A DNA stretch of 5,615 nt from Nitrospirota bacterium (GTDB lineage Bacteria; Nitrospinota; Nitrospinia; Nitrospinales; VA-1). Where the stretch lies: assembly GCA_003235465.1 (NCBI GenBank), contig QJWD01000313.1, positions 1-5,615 on the forward strand, in the 5' to 3' direction. Below, piece after piece: positions 1-5,615 of the stretch. How positions within the stretch are numbered: the stretch's first letter is position 1; every line of letters starts with the position of its first letter. The notes under the pieces are model-generated. The model saw nothing but the letters and a program-made list of their open reading frames with translations, was not told the origin of the DNA and searched no databases. The translations under genes were made by a program, and so were the position numbers.

Positions 1-2202
1 GCCGCGGACCACGGTTTCCCCGGCGTTTTCATCTTCCAGTTCGGCAAGCGCGTCGTAGAGGGCCGACTGCGCCATGTGGTTGTGCGAGGGGCGCTCGAGC
101 GCGGTTTCGAGAAACGGCCTGGCCGACTTGTCGCGAATGCGCCCGAGGCTCGAGAGCGCCTGCGCCTCGACCCGGTAGGAGGGATCGCCAAGCGCGGTTT
201 TCCTGAGCGCCCGCGCCACCTTGTCGTCGTAAAGAAACGCGCCCAGCGCGCGTGCGACGCCATGGCGGATTTTGGGATGATCGGATGTAAGCGCCCGGAT
301 CAACAGGTCGCGCGCGCGTTCGCCGCCGATCTTGCCGAGCGCCTCGGCGATGCGCGTGGCGGCGCCCCACTCGCTTTCCTTCCTGAGCGCCTGGCCAAGC
401 GCTTCGATGTCCTTCGCCGACGCCTTCTTCACCAGGTGCGCCGCGGCCTCGATGCGGCCGATGGGATCGGTATCGCGCCGCAGTTGCTCGTGCAGCATGG
501 CCCGTGAAACATCGAGGGTCACCTTCTTCGCCGGCATGTCGTAATCGGGATCGAGGCGGAAGAACAGCGGTTTCGATTTCAGCTTGAAGCAGAATTTTTC
601 TTCTTCGCTCTCCAGCTTCACCGTGAAGCGCTCCTCCCCCCGCGCGAAATAAAACGCCAGCGTGAAACCGAGGTGGAACAACAGCGCCTCGTCCTTGCCT
701 TCGCCCTTTTGCGATTGCTTGAGGGACACCGTCGCCATGTGCGTCGCCGCATCCCAGGAGAAGCCAACCTGCAGCTCCGGGTAGCCGCCGCGGAAGATCC
801 ACTCGTCGAACCACTGGTCGAAATTCCGCCCGGAGACCTCCTCCAGGGCGCGCACCCAGTCCACCGTTTCCACCAGGCTATACTGGTGCCGGTGCAGGAA
901 CAGCTTGATCGCCTCCTGAAACTTCCCTTCGCCCACCACGGCCCTTAAATGATGCAGGCGGACCGCGCCGCCGGGGTAGAGGTGGGCGTCGAACAGGTCG
1001 ATGGGCTCCTGGTACACCCGGGTGACGATGGGGCGGCGGTAGCGCGTGTCTTCGCTGAAATAGGTTTCGGCGTCTTCCAGGAGCTGGTAGCGGAACTCGG
1101 CCTCGCCTTTCGATTCGCGCGTGTAGAGCGCGTCGAAATAGGTCGCGAACGATTCGTGCAGCCACGCGTGCGACCACTGCTTGGCCGTCACCACGTTGCC
1201 GAACCAGGTGTGCGCCGCCTCGTGCGCCACCAGGCCGTTGGCGTCGATGTCGAGCGCCGCCCGCTCGTCGAGCAGCACCAGGTCGGTCTGGGTGGTGACG
1301 GTGAAGTTCTCCATGCCGCCGAAGATGAACTCGGGCACCGCGATCTGCGTGTAATGCGGGTAAGGGTACGGGAAGCCGGTGTAGGCGGAAAAGAAATCGA
1401 GCATTTTGCGCGTGTCCCCAAAGGCGCGGCGGCCCTCTTTCTCCCTGCCCTTCTCGACGTACCACTTCACCTCCAGCCCGCGCGCCCGCTCCCGGTGTTC
1501 CGAGAACTCGCCTGCGACGATGGAGAGCAGGTAGGTCGAATACGGCAGTTCCATCCTGTAATGATAGACGGCGCCCGAGCGCGTGTCGCTGTGCCGGACC
1601 CGGCGGCCGTTCGACAGGCCGAACATGCCTCGCGGCAGGCGCAGGATCACCTCGCTCGTCTGCTTGTAATTCGGCTGGTCGAAGCAGGGGAAATAGTAGC
1701 GCGAGTCCTCGTCCTGCCCCTGCGTCCACACGGTTTTAAAACGGTCGGGATAGTGCTCGTCGGGTTTGGTAAAATAAATTCCCGCGACAGGCTTCGTCAC
1801 CGAATGCTCGATGCGGACCGTCGTGCGGGTTCCCGGCTTCGGCCGGGTTTTGGGGTAAAGGATGAGCCGCTCGCCGGTGGCCTCGAACGCCGCCCTGCGG
1901 CCGCCCACCGTCGCCCGCTGAATATCGAGGTGCACCGCATCGAGGACGATTTCCGAGACGTCGCCGGCCAGCACTTCGATCTGGTAGGTGGTGGAGCCGA
2001 AAACGCGCTCCGCCTCCCAGTCGAACTTAAGGTCGAGCTTCAGGTGAATCGGCCTTATTGGGGTGTCCGGCGCGTAATGCGGCCGCGCGCCCTTGTGGGC
2101 GTTGGGGTGTCCGGCGCGTAATGCGGCCGCGCGCCCTTGTGGGCGAACGCCCGCCTGTCGAGACGGCCCCAATGGTCGGACTCGAGGCCCGTCGAATGGC
2201 AT
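1..2202 (-). CDS. M1 family zinc aminopeptidase with C-terminal HEAT repeats (C-terminus cut by window edge; N-terminus altered by a duplication)
   Basis: This gene encodes a zinc metallopeptidase of the M1 (PepN/LTA4H-like) family, expected to remove N-terminal residues from peptides. I see no signal peptide, so it is probably cytoplasmic. The frame has no stop from position 1 up to about 2280. Motifs in order: substrate motif DSRYYFPCFDQP (about 1677-1712), GGMEN exopeptidase motif (1306-1320), zinc site HEAAH (1210-1224), then exactly 18 residues to the third ligand Glu in LHESFATYF (Glu codon 1153-1155), and the catalytic-type Tyr in LYPGGAV (976-978). A beta-sandwich-like segment follows (about 780-510), then helical HEAT-type repeats (about 500 to the edge) such as AATRIAEALGKIGGERARDLL. 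The 2202 ATG is the first in-frame ATG but has no visible Shine-Dalgarno. A better start at 2225 is put out of frame by the 44-bp duplication, so the first 34 residues of this reading are probably not native. Family assignment is near certain; the start is not. Confidence 0.93.
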   Translation of the reverse strand, partial: MPFDGPRVRPLGPSRQAGVRPQGRAAALRAGHPNAHKGARPHYAPDTPIRPIHLKLDLKFDWEAERVFGSTTYQIEVLAGDVSEIVLDAVHLDIQRATVGGRRAAFEATGERLILYPKTRPKPGTRTTVRIEHSVTKPVAGIYFTKPDEHYPDRFKTVWTQGQDEDSRYYFPCFDQPNYKQTSEVILRLPRGMFGLSNGRRVRHSDTRSGAVYHYRMELPYSTYLLSIVAGEFSEHRERARGLEVKWYVEKGREKEGRRAFGDTRKMLDFFSAYTGFPYPYPHYTQIAVPEFIFGGMENFTVTTQTDLVLLDERAALDIDANGLVAHEAAHTWFGNVVTAKQWSHAWLHESFATYFDALYTRESKGEAEFRYQLLEDAETYFSEDTRYRRPIVTRVYQEPIDLFDAHLYPGGAVRLHHLRAVVGEGKFQEAIKLFLHRHQYSLVETVDWVRALEEVSGRNFDQWFDEWIFRGGYPELQVGFSWDAATHMATVSLKQSQKGEGKDEALLFHLGFTLAFYFARGEERFTVKLESEEEKFCFKLKSKPLFFRLDPDYDMPAKKVTLDVSRAMLHEQLRRDTDPIGRIEAAAHLVKKASAKDIEALGQALRKESEWGAATRIAEALGKIGGERARDLLIRALTSDHPKIRHGVARALGAFLYDDKVARALRKTALGDPSYRVEAQALSSLGRIRDKSARPFLETALERPSHNHMAQSALYDALAELEDENAGETVVRG

Positions 2203-2225
2203 TTGCAATAGCGAGTGGATTTCAT
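2055..2225 (-). pseudogene. Displaced native 5' end of the M1 aminopeptidase gene (56-residue frame ending at a stop)
   Basis: Reading from ATG at 2225 gives MKSTRYCKCHSTGLESDHWG, followed by a segment ending in AHKGARPHYAPDTP. The frame then runs through the second copy of the 44-bp repeat and stops at TAA (2055-2057). If one repeat copy is removed, this frame joins exactly to IRPIHLKLDLKFDWE, the first beta strands of the M1 N-terminal domain, giving one continuous reading of 727 codons to the left edge. The join RPHYAPDTP-IRPIHLKLDL matches what I recall of the N-terminus of related bacterial M1 enzymes. I therefore infer that 2225 was the original start. It lies about 50 nt downstream of the expected transcription start, with a G-rich GAGGGGGG at a rather long distance upstream. 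It could also be a real short leader peptide or an assembly artefact. Confidence 0.6.
2058..2145. repeat. Perfect 44-bp tandem duplication (two copies) inside the aminopeptidase 5' region
   Basis: Copy 1 is 2058-2101 and copy 2 is 2102-2145. Both begin ttggggtgtccggcgcgtaa and end cttgtgggcg, and they are identical at all 44 positions. Identity stops at both ends (2057 is A versus 2101 G; 2102 is T versus 2146 A), so this is exactly two units. The unit is very GC-rich and contains a gcggccgc core. Both copies can encode AHKGARPHYAPDTP on the minus strand, but in different frames. Since 44 = 3 x 14 + 2, the extra copy shifts the reading frame of the gene that contains it. Confidence 0.95.
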
Positions 2226-2282
2226 AGAGAATAGAGGCTGCCCCCCTCGGTTGAACAAACGGCTGTGGGGAAGCAGGAAATC

Positions 2283-2310
2283 ATTGTATAAGCCCCGTAC
2301 GGGTTGTCAA
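2283..2310 (-). promoter_or_regulatory. Sigma-70-type promoter for the M1 aminopeptidase gene
   Basis: On the minus strand there is a perfect -35 box TTGACA (2310-2305), a 16-bp spacer and a -10 box TACAAT (2288-2283; five of six consensus positions). Transcription would start near 2276, giving a leader of about 50 nt before the ATG at 2225 or about 74 nt before the ATG at 2202. It stands in the only non-coding gap upstream of the gene. No transcript evidence is available; the call rests on box quality, spacing and position. Confidence 0.7.
2287..2292 (+). promoter_or_regulatory. Possible -10 box for the DUF58-BatA operon
   Basis: TATAAG is the only good -10-like hexamer on the plus strand in the gap before the DUF58 gene. 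No matching -35 box lies at 16-18 bp (the hexamer there is TGTGGG). It overlaps the -10 box of the opposing aminopeptidase promoter, so the two could not be occupied at once. The predicted leader would be about 37 nt. This is weak. Confidence 0.3.
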
Positions 2311-2325
2311 CCGGCAAAACGGGGC
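2292..2325. promoter_or_regulatory. Overlapping palindromes, candidate operator in the divergent control region
   Basis: Two short palindromes abut and overlap: CCCGTACGGG (2294-2303) and GGTTGTCAACC (2302-2312, one central base). They are enclosed by an outer inverted repeat, GCCCCG (2292-2297) and CGGGGC (2320-2325). The first palindrome fills much of the spacer of the minus-strand promoter and the second covers its -35 box, where a dimeric regulator could block polymerase. An mRNA structure in the leader of the plus-strand operon is the alternative. No regulator family can be named from the motif. Confidence 0.35.
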
Positions 2326-2333
2326 GAGGTGAG
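2326..2333 (+). promoter_or_regulatory. Shine-Dalgarno site of the DUF58 gene
   Basis: GAGGTGAG matches seven consecutive bases of the anti-Shine-Dalgarno complement (GAGGTGA). Its GAGG core ends 6 nt before the ATG at 2336, which fixes the start codon of this gene. Confidence 0.75.
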
Positions 2334-2335
2334 CC

Positions 2336-3247
2336 ATGCAGGAAAAAACCCTTTCCTCCTACAGCCCCGAGGTGCTTGCGCGCATCGCCTCGATCAAGAT
2401 CCGCGCCCTCAACCTGGTGGAGGGCCTGCTGTCCGGCCAGCACCGAAGCCGCCACAAAGGCTCCAGCGTCGAATTCGCCGAGTACAAGGATTACACCCCC
2501 GGAGACGAGATCCGCCACATCGACTGGAAGGTGGTGGGCAAGACCGATAAATATCACGTCAAGCAGTTCGAGCAGTCGACCAACCTGAAAGCCACCATCC
2601 TGCTCGACGCCAGCGGCTCGATGGCCTACACCTCGCCCGCGCCGGGCGGACGCATGTCCAAGATGGATTACGCCAGCACCCTGGTGGCGTCCCTGTCTTG
2701 CCTTTTGCTCAAGCAGTTCGACGCGGTGGGCCTCACCGTATTCAGCGACCGCGTGGTGAGCCACATCCCGCCCCGCTCCAAGGCCTCGCACCTGCAGCAC
2801 ATCCTGCACGGCCTCGCCACCGTGGAGCCCGGGGGCGTCACCCGGCTAGGCGAAGTCATCGAAAACCTCGTCGAGCGCCTGCCCGCGCGCGGCCTGCTGG
2901 TCCTGGTGTCCGACCTGCTTTCTCCCGGCGAAGACCTGGAGAAGAACCTGAAGCTCCTGTGCTCGCGCGGCCTCGAGGTGATCCTCTTTCACATCCTCGA
3001 CCCCGACGAGGTGACGCTGCCGTTCGAGGGCGACATCCTGTTTGAATCGCTGGAGGCCGACCCGTCCGTCGGCCTCGACCCGGAGGACATCCGCGAGGCG
3101 TACCAGCAATTGATCCAGCGGCAGATCGAAACCTGGAAGCGCGACATGCCGGGCCTCGGCGTCGACTACGTCTTCCTCGAAACCACCACACCGCTGGAGC
3201 AGGGCCTGTCGTACTACCTGTTGAAGCGAAACAGCCTGATCAAATGA
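2336..3247 (+). CDS. DUF58 domain protein (vWA-like, MoxR-associated)
   Basis: This 303-residue soluble protein belongs to the DUF58 family, a vWA-like metal-binding fold usually encoded with MoxR AAA+ ATPases and BatA-type membrane proteins. It probably acts in the cytoplasm as an adaptor in assembly or maturation of a partner protein; the exact substrate is unknown. The family signature lies at about residues 40-84: HKGSSVEFAEYKDYTPGDEI, then RHIDWKVVGKTDKYHVKQFE. The metal site (MIDAS) appears complete: DASGS at 91-95, a Thr at 169 in GGVTRLGE, and Asp193 in LVLVSDLLSP. The last 60 residues carry a helix and the segment WKRDMPGLGVDYVFLETTTP. There is no transmembrane segment or signal peptide. 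The start is set by the strong Shine-Dalgarno. It lies 13 bp upstream of the BatA-type gene, on the same strand, so the two are very likely one operon. Length and motifs are normal for the family. Confidence 0.93.
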   Translation: MQEKTLSSYSPEVLARIASIKIRALNLVEGLLSGQHRSRHKGSSVEFAEYKDYTPGDEIRHIDWKVVGKTDKYHVKQFEQSTNLKATILLDASGSMAYTSPAPGGRMSKMDYASTLVASLSCLLLKQFDAVGLTVFSDRVVSHIPPRSKASHLQHILHGLATVEPGGVTRLGEVIENLVERLPARGLLVLVSDLLSPGEDLEKNLKLLCSRGLEVILFHILDPDEVTLPFEGDILFESLEADPSVGLDPEDIREAYQQLIQRQIETWKRDMPGLGVDYVFLETTTPLEQGLSYYLLKRNSLIK

Positions 3248-3260
3248 CCCGGACCGCGCC

Positions 3261-5405
3261 ATGAGCCTCAGCCTGCTAAACCCGGTTTTTCTTTTCGGGC
3301 TCCTCGGCCTCGCCGTTCCCGTGGTGATCCACCTGCTCACAAGGCGGCAGCAGAAGACGATCCGTTTTTCCGCCGTCCACCTGCTTTTGCAGTCGCAGAA
3401 GCGTTCCGTCAAGCGCGCCGCCCCCAACCGCCTGCTGCTTCTCCTCGTGCGCTGCCTAGCCGTGGCGGTTCTCAGCCTGGCCCTCGCCAGCCCGATTTTT
3501 TCCCTGGGCTCGGCCGAAAGCCTGCTCGATGCCGGGCCGCGGGCGACGGTGTTCGTGCTCGACGATTCCTACAGCATGTCCTGGAAGGCAGGCGAGGGCC
3601 ACGTGTTCGAACGCGCGGTGGAAACCCTGCAGAGCGAGGTGGCCGCCCTTCCCGCCGGCAGTGTTTACAGCCTCGTCCTCGCCTCCTCGCCCGCCCGCAC
3701 GTTGATCGAATGGACGGGAGAAAAGGAACGCGCGGAGCACCTCTTGAAATCGGCGAAGGCGGGCCCGCGCACCACGCGCATCGACGAAGCCCTCGCCCTG
3801 GCCGCCGCCCTCATCGAGTCGGCGCCGCTCAAGAAACGCCGGCTTGTGCTGCTTGGCGACATGGACCAGAACGGCTGGGACGGCGAATCGTTTTCCGCCG
3901 CCATGGAGCGCTATCCCGCGCGGGTGAAGATCATCGATTTCTCCGGCCTGCGGACGGGAGAGAACCGCGCGGCGCTCGATGCCATCGAGGTGAGCCAGGA
4001 GTTCCTCACCCACAGCCGGGTGGTGCGCGTGAAGACCCGGGCGATCAACCTGTCGACGCGGGAGGCGGTCTCGCGCCTCCCCATCACGCTGTGGCTGGGC
4101 GAGAAAAAGCAGTCGGAAGGGTTCATCGATATCGACCCCGCCGGCAAGGCGGAGAAAACCTTCTCCTTCCCGCTGGAAGGTTCGGAGGCCCTCGAAGGCC
4201 GGGTGACGCTGGGCGAGGACGCCCTGAGCGCGGACAACACCCGCTACTTCACTTTCCTGCCCGACCGCAACATCCGCGTTCTCGCCGTCGATGGCGACCC
4301 GAAGACCGTCGCCCATCAAAGCGAAACGTTCTACCTGGAACGCGCGCTCAACCCGTTTTCCGTCGCCCTGTCGAACATCGAGCCGACGGTGGCCACGCTG
4401 TCCGAACTCGCCGTCGCCAACCTGTTCGATTACTCGGTGGTCCTGCTCGCGAACGTGCGCGAACTGCCCGTCGGCTACGAGCTGGAGCTGGAGAAATTCG
4501 TCATGCAGGGGGGCGCGCTGTTTATCAGCTTAGGCGACCAGGTCGATCCCAAATACTACAACGAACGGCTGGGCAACCTGCTGCCGGTGTCCCTCGATGC
4601 CCTCAAGGTGGCGGGCAGGGGTGAGGCGCCCTACACGCTCAGCGTTCAAGGCAACCCCCACCCGGTGCTCGACATTTTCAAGCCGCGGGAAATCGCCGAC
4701 ATGGAGAACGTTCCCTTCCGCGCCCTTTACACCGTCGTGCCGCGCGAGGGGGCGGCGATGGAAACCGCGCTCAGCTTCAAGAACGGCTACCCGGCTGTGA
4801 TCGAAGCGTCGCCGGGCCGGGGCAAGGTGGTCCTCTTTGTCACCAGCGTCGACCGCGACTGGAACGACTTCCCCATCCAGCCCACCTTCCTGCCCTGGGT
4901 TCAGCGCTGGATCAAGTATTCCGCCAAGAGCCTGGAGAGCATACAGAGGCAGGACTTGAAGGTCGGCGAACCGTTCACCTGGAGCGAGGACCGCGCCTGG
5001 GTGCGAAGCCCCGGCGGCCATTATCTGCCGATGACCCCCGAGGGCGAGGGCTTCGTCTATCAGGAGACCCGCACCCCGGGCGTCTACCGCCTGTTCCGCG
5101 CCGCCTCGGATGAAGATCAAAAGACGCTCCTCGGTCAGGCCGCCGAGCGGGCGCTCCTCGCCCTGCCCGAGGACGCCAAGCCGCAAGGCGCCTTCACCGT
5201 CAATGTCGACCTCAAGGAATCCGCGCCCGGCAAATTGAACCCGGAAGACCTTCAGGAACGCTTCCCGAATTTTATTTTCGAATGGGCCTCGCCCGAGGAA
5301 AACGAACAGGGAGCGCCCTCCAGCGGGTTTCCGCTGGCCACCCCCCTCCTCCTTCTGATGGCAGGCTTCCTGCTCTTCGAGGGCTTTTTGGTGCGGCGGG
5401 AATAA
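3261..5405 (+). CDS. BatA-type membrane protein: Aer-reg N-terminal domain, vWA domain and GATase1-like domain
   Basis: This 714-residue protein is anchored in the inner membrane and is the expected partner of the upstream DUF58 protein. Residues 1-80 are the BatA (aerotolerance-regulator N-terminal) domain: a membrane helix with LNPVFLFGLLGLAVPVVIHL, the basic LTRRQQKTIRFSAVHLL segment, and a second helix around 58-78 ending in ASPIF. A vWA domain follows (about 96-230) with DDSYS at 101-105, a Thr at 171/172 in GPRTTRIDEAL and Asp200 in LVLLGDMDQNGW. Residues about 250-335 look like a beta-sandwich. Residues about 337-550 resemble the glutamine-amidotransferase-like fold of this family (IRVLAVDGDP, FVMQGGALFISLGD, GRGKVVLFVTSVDRDW) without a clear Cys-His catalytic pair, so binding rather than catalysis is likely. 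A final helix (about 692-710) precedes VRRE. The ATG at 3261 has no clear Shine-Dalgarno, suggesting translational coupling to DUF58. Specific function is unknown; calling it batA would be too precise. Confidence 0.9.
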   Translation: MSLSLLNPVFLFGLLGLAVPVVIHLLTRRQQKTIRFSAVHLLLQSQKRSVKRAAPNRLLLLLVRCLAVAVLSLALASPIFSLGSAESLLDAGPRATVFVLDDSYSMSWKAGEGHVFERAVETLQSEVAALPAGSVYSLVLASSPARTLIEWTGEKERAEHLLKSAKAGPRTTRIDEALALAAALIESAPLKKRRLVLLGDMDQNGWDGESFSAAMERYPARVKIIDFSGLRTGENRAALDAIEVSQEFLTHSRVVRVKTRAINLSTREAVSRLPITLWLGEKKQSEGFIDIDPAGKAEKTFSFPLEGSEALEGRVTLGEDALSADNTRYFTFLPDRNIRVLAVDGDPKTVAHQSETFYLERALNPFSVALSNIEPTVATLSELAVANLFDYSVVLLANVRELPVGYELELEKFVMQGGALFISLGDQVDPKYYNERLGNLLPVSLDALKVAGRGEAPYTLSVQGNPHPVLDIFKPREIADMENVPFRALYTVVPREGAAMETALSFKNGYPAVIEASPGRGKVVLFVTSVDRDWNDFPIQPTFLPWVQRWIKYSAKSLESIQRQDLKVGEPFTWSEDRAWVRSPGGHYLPMTPEGEGFVYQETRTPGVYRLFRAASDEDQKTLLGQAAERALLALPEDAKPQGAFTVNVDLKESAPGKLNPEDLQERFPNFIFEWASPEENEQGAPSSGFPLATPLLLLMAGFLLFEGFLVRRE

Positions 5406-5537
5406 CCGCCGTGCGCGCCAGGAACAGCGGCCCTCAGCCCGGCCGGGGTTGCCGCGGCAGCCGCCACAGGCCCGCGGCGCATGGCTCCCGGCGCGCATCG
5501 GCCCGCCGAGATTCGCCCTAGGCAGGCTTTACCCTTC

Positions 5538-5546
5538 TGCTATAAT
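5538..5546 (+). promoter_or_regulatory. Extended -10 promoter upstream of the right-edge gene
   Basis: TGCTATAAT is a perfect extended -10 element (TGn followed by the TATAAT consensus). No good -35 hexamer sits at 16-18 bp (the region reads cctaggc), as is common for extended -10 promoters. The local sequence is distinctly more A/T-rich than its surroundings. Transcription would start around 5553, leaving about 30 nt before the ATG at 5584. This implies the next gene is transcribed independently of the BatA-type gene. Confidence 0.6.
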
Positions 5547-5583
5547 GATGGGCATACAATCATCCCCTCAACCCCCGGACGTT

Positions 5584-5615
5584 ATGAACAGCCTGCGCGC
5601 GTTTCTCATCTCGAT
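5584..5615 (+). CDS. N-terminal start of an unidentified protein (cut by right edge)
   Basis: The ATG at 5584 opens a frame reading MNSLRAFLIS up to the edge of the window. One basic residue followed by a hydrophobic run would fit a signal peptide or membrane anchor, but ten codons cannot identify the gene. It lies 178 bp after the BatA-type gene and just after an extended -10 promoter. The Shine-Dalgarno is poor (GGA, 4 nt before the ATG). The same frame is open upstream to ATG codons at 5545 and 5548, but these overlap the -10 box and are unlikely starts. Confidence 0.5.
   Translation, partial: MNSLRAFLIS

Noticed and set aside
949..2121. A 390-codon plus-strand frame opposite the aminopeptidase
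   Set aside because: It is the antisense shadow of the M1 gene, which shows all catalytic motifs on the minus strand. Its own translation is Arg/Val/Gly-rich and resembles no family.
2058..2145. Short CRISPR-like array or mobile-element target duplication
   Set aside because: There are only two units, directly abutting with no spacer and no element between them, so it is a simple tandem duplication.
3710..4624. A 304-codon plus-strand frame inside the BatA-type gene
   Set aside because: Out-of-frame shadow, rich in Arg, Gly and Pro with no domain signal, lying entirely within a well-supported gene.
5438..5478. GC-rich palindromes (CCCGGCCGGG, TGCCGCGGCA) and a possible 7-bp GCCGCGG/CCGCGGC stem after the BatA-type gene, as a terminator
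   Set aside because: No U-tract follows the stem, and such palindromes are expected by chance at this base composition. Not enough for an intrinsic terminator call.
4530..5498. A 322-codon minus-strand frame opposite the BatA-type gene
   Set aside because: Antisense shadow produced by high GC content. The plus-strand frame carries coherent vWA, GATase-like and membrane segments.
5406..5583. A small gene or RNA in the gap after the BatA-type gene
   Set aside because: Frames crossing the gap are tails of shadows from the neighbouring gene. No start with a ribosome-binding site or RNA-like fold was seen; apart from the promoter I see nothing in it.

Overview
This is a GC-rich bacterial window (about two thirds G+C by eye) with tight gene packing and a strong G/C bias at third codon positions. 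It looks like chromosome, with no sign of phage, plasmid or insertion-sequence DNA. The gene set (an M1 aminopeptidase with HEAT repeats, a DUF58 protein and a BatA-type membrane protein) suggests a free-living Gram-negative-type or deep-branching lineage. The phylum cannot be fixed from this sequence; groups such as Nitrospinota, Nitrospirota, Desulfobacterota or Planctomycetota would all fit.

Layout. Positions 1 to about 2.2 kb, minus strand: a zinc M1 aminopeptidase whose C-terminal HEAT-repeat region runs off the left edge. Its reading frame is open from the left edge to about 2280, and all catalytic motifs are present. Its 5' end carries a perfect 44-bp tandem duplication (2058-2145). 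Because 44 is not a multiple of three, the best-looking start (ATG at 2225) is out of frame with the enzyme. Positions 2226-2335: a short divergent intergenic region with a near-consensus sigma-70 promoter for the aminopeptidase and overlapping palindromes. Positions 2336-3247 and 3261-5405, plus strand: a two-gene operon of a soluble DUF58/vWA-like protein and a membrane-anchored BatA-type protein. Positions 5406-5583: an intergenic stretch with an extended -10 promoter. Position 5584 to the right edge: the first ten codons of another plus-strand gene.

How the genes work together. DUF58 and BatA-type proteins normally belong to the MoxR-AAA+/vWA systems (Bat, aerotolerance-like or chaperone/envelope-maturation clusters). 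There the cytoplasmic DUF58 protein works with a membrane vWA partner and a MoxR ATPase. Here the MoxR gene is not directly upstream of DUF58; the divergent aminopeptidase occupies that place. No functional link between the aminopeptidase and the vWA pair is shown beyond the shared control region.

The most notable observation is the frame-breaking 44-bp duplication at the aminopeptidase N-terminus. I see no convincing new multi-gene system here.
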